From positions 22,374 to 86,373 of the forward strand of contig NZ_WIVG01000004.1 in assembly GCF_016758115.1 (NCBI RefSeq): 64,000 nt of DNA, in the 5' to 3' direction. The stretch comes from Lactococcus garvieae. Its GTDB lineage: Bacteria > Bacillota > Bacilli > Lactobacillales > Streptococcaceae. The position numbers and the translations under genes were made by a program. Below the pieces are notes generated by a model that worked only from the letters and a program-made list of their open reading frames with translations, searched no databases and was not told where the DNA came from. Positions 31,938-41,045 of this stretch are shown here, piece after piece; position 1 is the stretch's first letter, and each line of letters begins with the position of its first letter.

Positions 31938-33463
31938 ATAAGACTATGAAGATTATTTATAACGGTATTAATCTATCAGATCTGTTTTATTCTGTCACGA
32001 ATATTAAAAGAAACATTGGTTCAAACTGGATAAATTCTACAGAAGCGCGAAAACAAGGTGTAGATTTTCTTTATAATTCCAGAGGCTCAAAACAAATTTC
32101 TTTTGATTATATTATTGCCAGAGATAAAAACTTTGATGAAATTAATGCGAACAAAGATTTGTTAACTCAATATATCAATGTAGATGAACCAGTGGCTTTA
32201 ATATTTGAAGACGAGCCTAACAAAGTTTGGAGGGTAGTTCCTGATGGAGAGCAATCATTTGAAATGAATTCTGGGACTCTTACCTTCCTTGTTCCCTCTG
32301 GTTATGCAGAATCCATTGACACCAAGGTGCTGAATACTATCAGCTTAGGCGGGGATAATGGAACAATTATATACAATTCCGATGGCAGTGCAACAGTTGA
32401 AATCAACAATAATGGAACTCTACCTATCTACCCCACAATCAATATTACACCGACATCTGAAACAGGTTTTCTAGCCTTAGTTGGAGAAAACGGAGTACTT
32501 GAAATTGGAAATCCAGATGAGGCAGACACTGGCACATCTAAAAATCAAAAATTGGTCTGTGATATGAGAACACAGGCAGATTTTGAAGCGAACTTTTTAC
32601 CGGATACAAGCTGGACGACTTCGTGGCCCACAAACCTTGAAGGCATTCCTTTGAACAGCATCATTGGCTGGGGGAAAGATGGCATCAGAATCAAAAAGAT
32701 GGTCAATACTAACTTGTGGAACGGTGGTGTCCTCAGATACGAGGTTCCAAAGGATGAAGCGGGGAATTATGTCAAAGACTGGCATGCACAATTTAATACT
32801 CTCTTCATTCAAGAAAGACTTGTACAATGTGGCAGACTTCAAGTCCACTTTGCGGATGAAAACAAGCAACCGCTGGCTTGCTTTGAGGTTTATAAAGGTG
32901 GAACTGGAGAAAATGCTTCTTTAAATTTTTGGCTCATTGGTGGAGACAGAAGGCTGAAACACTTTAAGAGCCATACTTTTTCGGCCACGACAGGGAAAGC
33001 GGATATAAAAGGCTCTCCTCTATTTGGACCTAGTAGGGGTGGGCAAGCGATTATTAAACAAGGCAATAAGATCTCCTTTTATTGGAAAGGAGCTGCGGAG
33101 ACTTATCTTATAAATAATGGCCCAGCTTCTACAAAACTCGCTTATGTTTATGTTGTTTTGGCAAAGCGCCATAATTATCAAATGGTTAAAGATACAAGTC
33201 TAAGGTCTTTTAAACTCATGAATTTAAACAATGAGTTCCCCGTTGATATTTTAAATAAATATCAGCCTGGAGATAAGGTAACTGTGGATATGGCTAAATC
33301 TAAAATCATAGTTAATGATATTGAAGCGAACTCTGATTTTATTACAGGTTCAAATTTCTTTGCGATTCCCCCAGGCGAAAAACAAAAATTGAACTTGGTA
33401 TGTTCGCCATGGACAAAAACCCCGCCTGATATTGAGGTGAGCTGGAAAGAGAGGTACTTATAA
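31934..33463 (+). CDS. Distal tail protein (Dit), enlarged
   Basis: 509 aa from a GTG overlapping the tape measure stop. The first 130 residues (MKIIYNGINLSDLFYSVTNI, EPNKVWRVVPDGEQSFE) match the Dit N-terminal ring domain, and the last 80 (NEFPVDILNKYQPGDKVTVD, FFAIPPGEKQKLNL) match its galectin-like end. About 230 residues between them form an additional, aromatic-rich beta domain, as in evolved Dit proteins that carry carbohydrate-binding modules. It is the hub of the baseplate. Confidence 0.88.
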   Translation: MNKTMKIIYNGINLSDLFYSVTNIKRNIGSNWINSTEARKQGVDFLYNSRGSKQISFDYIIARDKNFDEINANKDLLTQYINVDEPVALIFEDEPNKVWRVVPDGEQSFEMNSGTLTFLVPSGYAESIDTKVLNTISLGGDNGTIIYNSDGSATVEINNNGTLPIYPTINITPTSETGFLALVGENGVLEIGNPDEADTGTSKNQKLVCDMRTQADFEANFLPDTSWTTSWPTNLEGIPLNSIIGWGKDGIRIKKMVNTNLWNGGVLRYEVPKDEAGNYVKDWHAQFNTLFIQERLVQCGRLQVHFADENKQPLACFEVYKGGTGENASLNFWLIGGDRRLKHFKSHTFSATTGKADIKGSPLFGPSRGGQAIIKQGNKISFYWKGAAETYLINNGPASTKLAYVYVVLAKRHNYQMVKDTSLRSFKLMNLNNEFPVDILNKYQPGDKVTVDMAKSKIIVNDIEANSDFITGSNFFAIPPGEKQKLNLVCSPWTKTPPDIEVSWKERYL

Positions 33464-36102
33464 TGCTTATAAGCATTCATGATCAAACTTTGCGACGTGT
33501 AGGCTTTTTGAGTAACGAAAATCTGCATACTCCAGATTTTAAGAATGACAAGTTTCATCGTTATCTCGCACAAGGAGCTTCTACTTTTGATTTTACGGTT
33601 AACAAACGTAAAAATGGAGTATTACAGGATTACGTAAAGTATTTGAATGAGCATGCCTATTTTAGTTTTCAATATGAGGGAGAAGACTTTCTTTTTGACT
33701 CGGTTATTGTAGAAGAAGACGACGATGAGATCACTTTTAATTGTTTGACGCTTAATCTTGAAATGCGTAATGAAGAAGTCAAGAAACTAGAGAATTCAAC
33801 CAGTCATGATATCCAATGGTATTTTGACAAGATGGGACTGATTAATTTCTCTCAAATTAAATTGGGAAAAAATGAAGTATCAGACTATAGGCGAGTTATA
33901 AAGTACGACTCAGAAGATACAAAGCTTTCTCGCTTGATTTCTGTGATTCAAAATTTTGATGCAGAATTTGAATTTGTAACAAAATTAAAATATGATGGTA
34001 CGCTTGATAATATTACTCTTAACATTTACAAGAAAAATGATGGAGGGAATGTTCAAGGTGTTGGCCAAAACCGGAATGATGTTATCTTAATTTTTGAAGA
34101 AAACGTCAAAGGAGTTTCAAGAAAAGTTGATAAATCTCAAATCTTTAATTCGCTTTTTGTAACGGGGAAAAATGGGCTGAGTTGGAAAAATAAAGCTTGG
34201 TCTGTTAAGAACGCGGAAGGCGTAGAAGAATTTTATAAACGTGCGGGAGAAAGCTATGCGAAAGCGCCACTCTCTGCTCAAATGTTTCCTTCTCAAATTC
34301 AATCCACAAGAGGCGACATCTATACTAACAAAAACAAAGAAACGGAGTACACATCAGTAGAAGCTATGTGGGGTTATGCACTGAGTGAACTTAGGAAAAA
34401 TGCTTATCCATTGGTTGAGTATGAGGTGTTGGCGACAAGTAGTGTCACTAGTTCAAATATGGGAGATGGAACACCGCTTCATATTGGGGATACTGTTCGC
34501 ATTCAGGATATGAATTTCATGGATTCAAACGGGGATACGGGATTGTTCTTGTCGGCTCGAGTGTCTGAACTGGAAATTAGCTTTACAAATCCAACTCAGA
34601 ATAAAATCAGTTTCTCAAATTATGTGAAATTAAAAAGTGAAGTTTCTGATGACCTCCTTGACCGTATGCAATCAATCATTGAACAAAACGCTCCTTTTCG
34701 CTCTGAAATAAGGACTACTCAGGGGATTCAATTTAAGAATGGTACAGGGGCAACGGATTTATCTGCGCATATTTTCAAGGGAAGAAATACAGTTGAAACC
34801 ATAGCAGACAGCTACTCGTGGTTTAAAGATGGCGTGTCAATAGCAGAAACTCAAACAATAAGAGTAACTGCAGCAAGTGTACCAGAAAAAGCAGTTTATT
34901 CTTATGAAGCACGAATCAATGGTGCTGTTGTTGGGGCAGCATCTGTGACAATTACTAATGTGAATGATGGTAGAGATGGCATAGATGGTTTAGGAATCAA
35001 AGCAACAGATATTACTTACTCTCTTTCCCCAAGTGGGACAACAGCTCCAACTGATGGTTGGACGAGTTCTGTGCCTAGCCTAATCAAAGGGAAATATTTG
35101 TGGACAAAGACAGTTTGGACTTATACGGATGATTCTTCTGAAACGGGCTATTCTGTTACGTATATTTCTAAAGATGGAAATAATGGAGAAAAAGGTGATG
35201 CTGGAGAACCTGGTAAAGTTGTCCAACAAAGCACTGAACCTACAGAGCGTTTCAAGGCTATGCTTTGGCAATATACGGGAGATGTACCTCTTAAAGTGAC
35301 AGGGATTACTGTACAGCCTAACATGACCTATGTTTGGAATGGAAGTGCGTGGCAAATATGGTTCTTGAATCCTGCGAATCTTCAAGCTGTCAATGCTTGG
35401 ATTACCAACGCCATGATTGGAAATGCGGCGATTGATTTTGCCAAAATTGATTCAGCAACAATCGAAAACTTAGCAGCCGTTAATTCCGTTCTAGGTGATG
35501 TCGAAGCTGGAAGTATAACCAATCCCTTCATCATTGATGCAGGAGATGGGCATAAGTACAAAGGAGAGTTGACTATTGGTAATTCAACGATTTCTATTCA
35601 TTTTGAAACAGATGAAAATCCTACTAATAACTCGAGATTGCTTTTGTCACCGGGGAATGGTGTGACATTAAATGTACAAGACGGCGAAGGCGGACACAGT
35701 GGCGCTTCCTTTAACAATAATCAATTGGTTATTGTTAAAGGGAGTGATGAGTATGTTTTGTTAAATTCAAAAGAGCTAAAGTTTTCTTCAGATACAAAAA
35801 CCCTCAATTTACCACTGAGCGGGGTCGTCAGTGCAAGTGTTTCCTATCAACGAAAAAACGGTGTAGTTTATATCACTGGCTCAGGAAATTGGGGAAATTT
35901 CCCAGATAACAAATCAAGAACCATGGGGAAACTTCCAGAGGGATTTAGGCCACCGGCCACTTGGGGGGCAGGAATGAACCCTCAAGGTGGGAAGCGATTA
36001 ATGAGTGTTGCAGTTGAAACGAATGGAGATTTAAAAGTTACCTCTGATGCAGCGCAAAATAATGTATATGCCCAATTTTCAATGAGTTATCCGGTGGACT
36101 AG
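33463..36102 (+). CDS. Tail-associated protein (Tal) with collagen-like tail
   Basis: 879 aa. The N-terminal 400 residues match the gp27-like tip hub of siphophages (HDIQWYFDKMGLINFSQ, WGYALSELRKNAYPLVEYEV, IGDTVRIQDMNF). Then come an Ig-like segment (about 450–500), a glycine repeat stretch (DGRDGIDGLG, GNNGEKGDAGEPGKV), a shaft, and a C-terminal 150-residue head with GSGNWGNFPDN and RPPATWGAG. No clear peptidase motif is seen. It closes the tail and may touch the host surface. Confidence 0.87.
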   Translation: MLISIHDQTLRRVGFLSNENLHTPDFKNDKFHRYLAQGASTFDFTVNKRKNGVLQDYVKYLNEHAYFSFQYEGEDFLFDSVIVEEDDDEITFNCLTLNLEMRNEEVKKLENSTSHDIQWYFDKMGLINFSQIKLGKNEVSDYRRVIKYDSEDTKLSRLISVIQNFDAEFEFVTKLKYDGTLDNITLNIYKKNDGGNVQGVGQNRNDVILIFEENVKGVSRKVDKSQIFNSLFVTGKNGLSWKNKAWSVKNAEGVEEFYKRAGESYAKAPLSAQMFPSQIQSTRGDIYTNKNKETEYTSVEAMWGYALSELRKNAYPLVEYEVLATSSVTSSNMGDGTPLHIGDTVRIQDMNFMDSNGDTGLFLSARVSELEISFTNPTQNKISFSNYVKLKSEVSDDLLDRMQSIIEQNAPFRSEIRTTQGIQFKNGTGATDLSAHIFKGRNTVETIADSYSWFKDGVSIAETQTIRVTAASVPEKAVYSYEARINGAVVGAASVTITNVNDGRDGIDGLGIKATDITYSLSPSGTTAPTDGWTSSVPSLIKGKYLWTKTVWTYTDDSSETGYSVTYISKDGNNGEKGDAGEPGKVVQQSTEPTERFKAMLWQYTGDVPLKVTGITVQPNMTYVWNGSAWQIWFLNPANLQAVNAWITNAMIGNAAIDFAKIDSATIENLAAVNSVLGDVEAGSITNPFIIDAGDGHKYKGELTIGNSTISIHFETDENPTNNSRLLLSPGNGVTLNVQDGEGGHSGASFNNNQLVIVKGSDEYVLLNSKELKFSSDTKTLNLPLSGVVSASVSYQRKNGVVYITGSGNWGNFPDNKSRTMGKLPEGFRPPATWGAGMNPQGGKRLMSVAVETNGDLKVTSDAAQNNVYAQFSMSYPVD

Positions 36103-36125
36103 AGGGGAGAAAGGAGAAAGAAGAG

Positions 36126-36464
36126 GTGGAACTAGAGAAAATAGTGATGCAGCATGATGACAAGCTGAAGCAACATGACAAAGAGTTGGCCCATCTCAGT
36201 GAGTTCACATCAGAAATGCGTAAGAACATGGATGAAAGCTTAACTCGTGTTGATGAGTCAAATCGTTTTTTGCGTGAACAAAATACCAGACAGTCCGAGC
36301 AGAATACAGAAATCTTGCAGGCAATTTTAAATCGCAATCATCAAGCCGATATAAGAGATTATGAGATGAAAATGCTAGACAAGCAGAATCTGTGGAAAGC
36401 TATCTTCGGTATTGGTGGAACTGTAGGTCTTATTGTCACTGCGGCACTTAAAATATTTTTTTAG
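36126..36464 (+). CDS. Coiled-coil membrane protein, XhlA-like
   Basis: 112 aa: a charged coiled coil (about 1–60: KIVMQHDDKLKQHDKEL, EFTSEMRKNMDESL) and one C-terminal membrane segment (AIFGIGGTVGLIVTAALKIFF). Such proteins accompany the holin in Gram-positive phages. GGAGAAAG occurs upstream. The start may be GTG at 36126 or slightly downstream. Confidence 0.75.
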   Translation: MELEKIVMQHDDKLKQHDKELAHLSEFTSEMRKNMDESLTRVDESNRFLREQNTRQSEQNTEILQAILNRNHQADIRDYEMKMLDKQNLWKAIFGIGGTVGLIVTAALKIFF

Positions 36465-36476
36465 GAGGAAAAACAA

Positions 36477-36695
36477 ATGAATGTTAGTAATAAAGTTTAT
36501 GACAGAGTGAAGTGGATTGTTCTTACTGTATTACCAGCTTTTAGTGCCTTTGTAGGCGTGTTGGGAAATGCTTATGGCTGGGAAGGCACGGATTTAGCAG
36601 TCATTACAATCAATGCATTCACTGTCTTTTTAGGAGCTGTTACAGGATATAGCTCTTATCAGTATGGCAAGAAAGAAGGAGAAGACCATGCGTGA
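36477..36695 (+). CDS. Phage holin (phi-LC3/LLH type)
   Basis: 72 aa with AGGAGG before the ATG. Two membrane segments (VKWIVLTVLPAFSAFVGVLG and LAVITINAFTVFLGAVTGY) are followed by a charged tail, SSYQYGKKEGEDHA, the standard layout of this holin class. It permeabilises the membrane to release the endolysin encoded next. Confidence 0.9.
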   Translation: MNVSNKVYDRVKWIVLTVLPAFSAFVGVLGNAYGWEGTDLAVITINAFTVFLGAVTGYSSYQYGKKEGEDHA

Positions 36696-36822
36696 AGAAA
36701 AAGTTGAAAAAGTAGAGCAACCCCTAGGCATGCAACCTATGACGGCAGAAGAACGCAAGCAGTATGGCTTGCCCCCTTTGAAGGAGGAAACAGACAATGT
36801 GGAAACAAAAAGTAATACCTGA
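36688..36822 (+). CDS. Small polar protein between holin and endolysin
   Basis: 44 codons, ATG overlapping the holin end (ATGCGTGA) with AGAAGGAG ahead. Highly charged, with no membrane segment. It overlaps the endolysin start by 26 nt. The overlapping arrangement and ribosome-binding site support translation; the role is unknown. Confidence 0.5.
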   Translation: MREEKVEKVEQPLGMQPMTAEERKQYGLPPLKEETDNVETKSNT

Positions 36823-37486
36823 TGTCAATGTGCCAGGCTACAGTGGTGGCTGTTTAGCCTATGTGGATGACGGGATTAATCCCCCTAACCGCCAACCCAC
36901 GGCACAAGTTTCTTGGCAACATGCAAAAGATATGAAAGTGGCTCATCCTCATGAAGAACCACCGCTTCATGTTTGGGTAGCCGTTTATTATGAAATCTTG
37001 AATGGCCCATGGGCAGGTTATGGGCATGTGGCATGGTTCTATTCAGACGGAGTAAGCACACAAATTTATGACAGCGAATTTGGCTGTGGCAACCGTTCTG
37101 TGCCCTATTCGAGCGGTGCAGAGATGTATAACTATATGGGGTGGCAAATGCGCTATCTGGGCTGGTCTGAGGCTGTGGACGGCAAACAAGTTGTGACAGC
37201 GGCTAAAGAAGAGCCTCAAAAGGAAAGTATCCCTAGTTCATCATCTCAAGTTCCTAGATCATCAAATCAAAAAGGAGAAATCGAAATGTATTTAATTCAA
37301 ATTGTAGACACTAAAGGACCTCATAAAGGAAAATGGTATGTATCAAATGGTGTAAGTTGCCGTTACGTACGTACTCCACGTATGTTGGATAACTACAGAA
37401 ACAAGTTTGGACAGCTCAATTTGCGAGTTGACAAGATGTATTCCAGTGAGTTGTTTAAAGAGTTTCCAGAAAATAAAATTTTATAA
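36797..37486 (+). CDS. Endolysin (CHAP-like)
   Basis: 229 aa. The N-terminal domain has Cys19 in YSGGCLAYVDD and His77 in AGYGHVAWF, the catalytic pair of CHAP/NlpC-type cell-wall hydrolases. A serine-rich linker (about 143–165: SIPSSSSQVPRSS) separates a C-terminal 65-residue domain of SH3b-like or other wall-binding type. It degrades peptidoglycan at the end of the lytic cycle. AAGGAGGA precedes the ATG. Confidence 0.87.
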   Translation: MWKQKVIPDVNVPGYSGGCLAYVDDGINPPNRQPTAQVSWQHAKDMKVAHPHEEPPLHVWVAVYYEILNGPWAGYGHVAWFYSDGVSTQIYDSEFGCGNRSVPYSSGAEMYNYMGWQMRYLGWSEAVDGKQVVTAAKEEPQKESIPSSSSQVPRSSNQKGEIEMYLIQIVDTKGPHKGKWYVSNGVSCRYVRTPRMLDNYRNKFGQLNLRVDKMYSSELFKEFPENKIL

Positions 37487-37512
37487 AGCACACGATGTCA
37501 ACCGGAGGCAAT

Positions 37513-38682
37513 ATGGAGAAAACCAAATTAAAATGGTTGAGCGGCTCAATCATCAAACAAGGGGATAGTTCCTCAGTCTTTAAATTAAAGCTGAAAACTG
37601 AGGATAATAAAAGTCTGAGCGGTCCAGCAGTCTTGGAGTTGATTAATGAAAAAAATGCCAAGGCGACATACGATGTGGAGGTAACCGAAAATGTCATTAT
37701 GTTCAGCCTAGATAAGTCCTTACCTGTTGGCTTATACATTGTAGAGGTTGAACATGCAGGCTATGTTTTCCCTTCTAAAAACTCGCCAGTATTGACTGTT
37801 ACGGAGAATCTGGGCGACTACGTGAGTGAAGAAGTTGAAAAGCTTCTTGACCTTAAAGAATATATCAAGAAATATCTGGAAGACTATCAAGTAGGCTCAA
37901 TTGACCTTGATGAGCTAGCCAAAAAGCTCAATATCGAAGCGTATGACGATGAGCCGATAAAAGCTCAAATCAGCTCAATTCTTGGCGAAATTAGGGCATT
38001 AAAGGATAAAGTTGAACAATTAGTCACCTATGATGATACGGCGCTTAAAAACGAAATCAAGGCGCTTTCTGAACGTCTGGAAAACATCCAGCTGATGCCT
38101 GGACCAAGAGGAGAAACAGGACCTCGTGGTTTATCCGGTCAAGATGGAAAGTCTGCTTATCAGCTTGCGTTAGAGAATGGCTTTAGTGGTACTGAACAAG
38201 AGTGGTTGGTGAGCTTGAAAGGTGATTCTGGTGGCTCTGGTGGCGATTCTGAACGTTATGGTCCAACAGGCTGGTTCTTAGATCGTTCTGTGACACCTTG
38301 GCAGTTCCGTTTTGATAATGGTTCGAGCCTGACTCTTGGCAACGTGGACCAGAGAGCTTATATCTACTCAGAAAGTTCCCCACTGACCATTGACAAGCTT
38401 TCTGAGTATCGTGTCATATTAAGCTTAATGCGAACTGCGAATGGTAGTACTCCTATTTCAAGTTGGAACACGGCGAATATTGTAGCCCGATTTTGGGGGA
38501 GCGCGGAGGTGACTAATCCTGTGAACGATTCTTCCCATTTTGACTTTAGCAAGGCGCAATACAATCCAAGTGACTCGAGTGGTCCTTCAAAGCGTAATCA
38601 GCCTATTTTGATTCGGTGTTACTACGAGTTAGGTGTGTTTACAGAAGATGATATTCTGTCCTTTGGAGCAGTGAGAAAATGA
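37513..38682 (+). CDS. BppU/receptor-binding-type baseplate protein
   Basis: 389 aa; the ATG at 37513 follows CCGGAGG, and an in-frame ATG at 37495 lacks a site. Residues 1–100 (IIKQGDSSSVFKLKLKTED, LPVGLYIVEVEHAGYVFPS) match the BppU N-terminal domain that attaches to the Dit ring. A coiled coil (about 105–200), a collagen-like segment (GPRGETGPRGLSGQDG) with the GFSGTEQEWLVSLKG motif of phage fibres, and a beta-rich C-terminal head follow. Host-recognition role likely. Its place after the endolysin is unusual. Confidence 0.82.
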   Translation: MEKTKLKWLSGSIIKQGDSSSVFKLKLKTEDNKSLSGPAVLELINEKNAKATYDVEVTENVIMFSLDKSLPVGLYIVEVEHAGYVFPSKNSPVLTVTENLGDYVSEEVEKLLDLKEYIKKYLEDYQVGSIDLDELAKKLNIEAYDDEPIKAQISSILGEIRALKDKVEQLVTYDDTALKNEIKALSERLENIQLMPGPRGETGPRGLSGQDGKSAYQLALENGFSGTEQEWLVSLKGDSGGSGGDSERYGPTGWFLDRSVTPWQFRFDNGSSLTLGNVDQRAYIYSESSPLTIDKLSEYRVILSLMRTANGSTPISSWNTANIVARFWGSAEVTNPVNDSSHFDFSKAQYNPSDSSGPSKRNQPILIRCYYELGVFTEDDILSFGAVRK

Positions 38683-38686
38683 TTTT

Positions 38687-38714
38687 ATCCCAGCTTTGGC
38701 TGGGATATTTTTTG
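38687..38714 (+). terminator. Terminator of the late operon
   Basis: ATCCCAGC-TTTG-GCTGGGAT and a seven-T run, directly after the BppU-like gene. Confidence 0.9.
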
Positions 38715-38788
38715 TTATATTTAAGGATGAGTGATTATAATGTTCTGCATACGATACTTTTTTCACAAATAAACTCCTAGCGGCTCGG

Positions 38789-38817
38789 TCGACTGATTGA
38801 GCTTTTTTTGATATAAT
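38789..38817 (+). promoter_or_regulatory. Promoter of the 38.8-kb accessory gene
   Basis: TCGACT (38789–38794), 17-bp spacer, TATAAT (38812–38817). Independent of the late operon, so the gene may be expressed in the lysogen. A GCTC/GAGC hairpin with T-run overlaps it. Confidence 0.65.
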
Positions 38818-38832
38818 TGTCTACAAGAATAA

Positions 38833-39744
38833 ATGATAGACAGAGAACATTTACTAATGAAAAATGATACTATTGATTTTTGTACGGGGACTGTTGAAAG
38901 AATTAATTTTAGAATTAAAGGAAAAAACTTTAATAAAGAAGCTGGATATGATTTAAGAACAGTTGCAAAATCATTAGATGAGTTTGGTAAGATTATTGAA
39001 AAGGCATACCTTGTGACTATTAATGAACCGTCATTAACCAAAGAGAATAGAACCAATCTACAAATAAAATTAATGACTGTTGAAGATGGTTCTTTTCTCG
39101 GGGGTATTGATATAGGGATTGTTGGAACGACATTACAACTTTTTCAAACTATTGATGTAAAAAGTATAATTGAAGTTACTAAAGGAGCATTTGAATTCTT
39201 AAAATTAAGAAATAAATTTGCAAAAGAAGGCGTGCCTATGACTATTAATAATTCAGAAAATGGGATAGTAGTAATAAATACAGGAAACGGAAATGATGTA
39301 CAAATTACAATACCTGAGAAATCAGTCGAATTAGCAGGTAAAGCTCAAAATAATTTTTCTGCCTTAGCAAAACTTCCTACCAAAGATGGAGAAGTTGATT
39401 CTATTACTATCGAAGAGGAAGGTGACTCAATATCTCCTGTTATAAAATTTGATAACACTATCAAAGAGAATTTTAAACCGAGTTCTGCGTATGAAAAAGA
39501 TACGGTAGAAATTATAGGCCGAATAATATCAGCAACTGAGAAAACTGGGACAGGGAAAATCGTTGTGTCAGACTGTGCAGATATGCAAGCGGGAGAATAT
39601 CCATTTGAGTTAATTGATAACTCTCCTTCCTTTTTTAAAGAAAAAGCATTTTCTGATGGGATGAAATTTGTGGCATTAAGGAAAATTAAATATGATCCAG
39701 CTACGAACAAGAAAGAAGTCGAACTACTAAAGTTAATTAGTTAA
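38833..39744 (+). CDS. Unknown accessory protein (moron)
   Basis: 303 aa, or 295 if the ATG at 38857 is used; neither has a strong ribosome-binding site. No family recognised. The first 85 residues look like a mixed domain (VERINFRIKGKNFN, LRTVAKSLDEFGKIIEKA). A hydrophobic, glycine-rich segment (SFLGGIDIGIVGTTLQLFQ) follows, then a beta-rich C-terminal half (VEIIGRIISATEKTGTGKIVV). It has its own promoter and terminator after the late genes, the typical setting for a lysogenic-conversion or anti-phage gene. Confidence 0.72.
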   Translation: MIDREHLLMKNDTIDFCTGTVERINFRIKGKNFNKEAGYDLRTVAKSLDEFGKIIEKAYLVTINEPSLTKENRTNLQIKLMTVEDGSFLGGIDIGIVGTTLQLFQTIDVKSIIEVTKGAFEFLKLRNKFAKEGVPMTINNSENGIVVINTGNGNDVQITIPEKSVELAGKAQNNFSALAKLPTKDGEVDSITIEEEGDSISPVIKFDNTIKENFKPSSAYEKDTVEIIGRIISATEKTGTGKIVVSDCADMQAGEYPFELIDNSPSFFKEKAFSDGMKFVALRKIKYDPATNKKEVELLKLIS

Positions 39745-39750
39745 TAATAT

Positions 39751-39776
39751 AATACCTATTTATAGGTATTTTTTTA
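39751..39776 (+). terminator. Terminator of the accessory gene
   Basis: AATACCTA-TTTA-TAGGTATT followed by a T-run. Confidence 0.85.
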
Positions 39777-39860
39777 TTTTCCAAAAATTCAATGTTTTAA
39801 ATTTTCATTTTCTATATAGAAGAATAATCATGTATTACAACATTTAGTTTTGCGTTTTAA

Positions 39861-39889
39861 TTGACAAAAAAACGAAACTGCGATAAACT
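39861..39889 (+). promoter_or_regulatory. Promoter of the Panacea/toxSAS locus
   Basis: TTGACA (39861–39866), 17-bp spacer, TAAACT (39884–39889). Start of transcription is expected about 25 nt ahead of the first Panacea reading frame. Confidence 0.72.
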
Positions 39890-39921
39890 GAGAAATGATA
39901 CAATTAGGGGAGAGATTGCTC

Positions 39922-40284
39922 ATGGCTCATTCTATTTTTGAAATAGCTAATTGGTTTTTGGCTAAAGAATCTATGACACCAAAAAAACTTCAAAAATTAA
40001 CCTACTATGCAGAAGCTTGGAGTCATGCGCTACTAGACCGTTCTATCGTTAATGATACTAAATTTGAAACTTGGGCACATGGTCCAGTATCTAGTGAGCT
40101 ATATGGTAAATATCGAGACTATGGTTGGAATGATATTCCTAAGTAAGATTCATATCCGAATATAGGAGATACAAAAGACCTCGATTTATTAGAATCTGTA
40201 TGGGAAACATATGGTGATATGAGTGCGAACGCGTTGGAAGCGCAGACTTATTCTGAAGAACTGTGGAAAAAGCTCGGAGACTAA
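39922..40284 (+). pseudogene. Panacea (DUF4065) antitoxin gene, broken
   Basis: The first 74 residues are a clear Panacea/SocA-like domain (SIFEIANWFLAKE, TPKKLQKLTYYAEAWSHAL, ETWAHGPVSSELYGKYRDYGW). A TAA at 40144–40146 ends the frame, yet the same frame continues with sensible homologous sequence (DLDLLESVWETYGDMSANALE, TYSEELWKK) to a second stop at 40284, and the expected last segment is out of frame. It is therefore a nonsense-inactivated gene rather than a natural short form. AGGGGAGAG precedes the ATG. Confidence 0.78.
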
Positions 40285-40397
40285 AGATTTTCATAAGTTT
40301 ACAGATGAGATTTTGTCTAAGCGTTTGACTATAAGTCAAGTTGATAAGCTTTTTTTGCGTATAAAAGGTAAAGTTATTGAAAAAATGGAGAATGAAA

Positions 40398-41042
40398 GTG
40401 GAGCAAGAAATTGATTCATATTTAGAAGTTCTTAAAGTCATAAATGAAATCAATAATTTACATAAAGCTTTTTCTCTAGAACGAGCGGATTTTTTGAATT
40501 ATAATTTAAGAAAAAATGTCAAAACTGTAGTTAATAGTTCAGGTATTAATGATAATTTTTCTGTCTTAATAAACCAGTATAAAAGAGAGTTGAATGCCAG
40601 TGTAACTTGTTTTCTAGATATACAAATGACTTTTCCTAACCTAAGATATCGTATAAAGCAAGGTGAATCTATTAGTGAGAAACTTCTCTATTATATGACT
40701 GATGCACACCAAAATGGTGAAGTTCCATTGAATAAGTGTTTGAATGATTTTCTTGGATTTAGAATATTGGTGCCTAACTTGGATGCGATTTATAATTGTC
40801 TAAATCTTGATGAAGATTTAAATAAAGTTGTTAAATTATATTTAAGAAAAGATGGTCAATATAAAGGAGCGCATATATATTTTAAAAATGGCAATAATAA
40901 GTTCTTTCCGTGGGAATTACAGTTATGGGATATTGATCAGGCGGAGACAAATGAGTTGTCACATAAGGAACATAAGCAGAAACGTAAGTATATTTCGTTA
41001 CCACAAAATTATCATGATGGAAATCTAGAAAAGGAGGGGTAG
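40398..41042 (+). CDS. RelA/SpoT-fold synthetase, probable toxSAS toxin
   Basis: 214 aa. Synthetase-domain features are visible: RIKQGESISEKL (85–96), DFLGFRI with Asp117 and Arg122, YKGAH (155–159), the catalytic-type ELQ at 173–175, and histidines at 189 and 192 before KQKRKY. No hydrolase or regulatory domain is present, as in small alarmone synthetases. Panacea domains neutralise toxSAS enzymes, which make ppApp/ppGpp or pyrophosphorylate tRNA, and both neighbours are Panacea genes. GTG 40398 is chosen for its spacing from GGAGA; ATG 40392 is possible. Confidence 0.8.
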   Translation: MEQEIDSYLEVLKVINEINNLHKAFSLERADFLNYNLRKNVKTVVNSSGINDNFSVLINQYKRELNASVTCFLDIQMTFPNLRYRIKQGESISEKLLYYMTDAHQNGEVPLNKCLNDFLGFRILVPNLDAIYNCLNLDEDLNKVVKLYLRKDGQYKGAHIYFKNGNNKFFPWELQLWDIDQAETNELSHKEHKQKRKYISLPQNYHDGNLEKEG

Positions 41043-41045
41043 TAC

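Noticed and set aside
40223..40414. 63-codon frame between the broken Panacea gene and the toxin
   Set aside because: No ribosome-binding site and it starts within the Panacea remnant; probably an out-of-frame piece of that gene.
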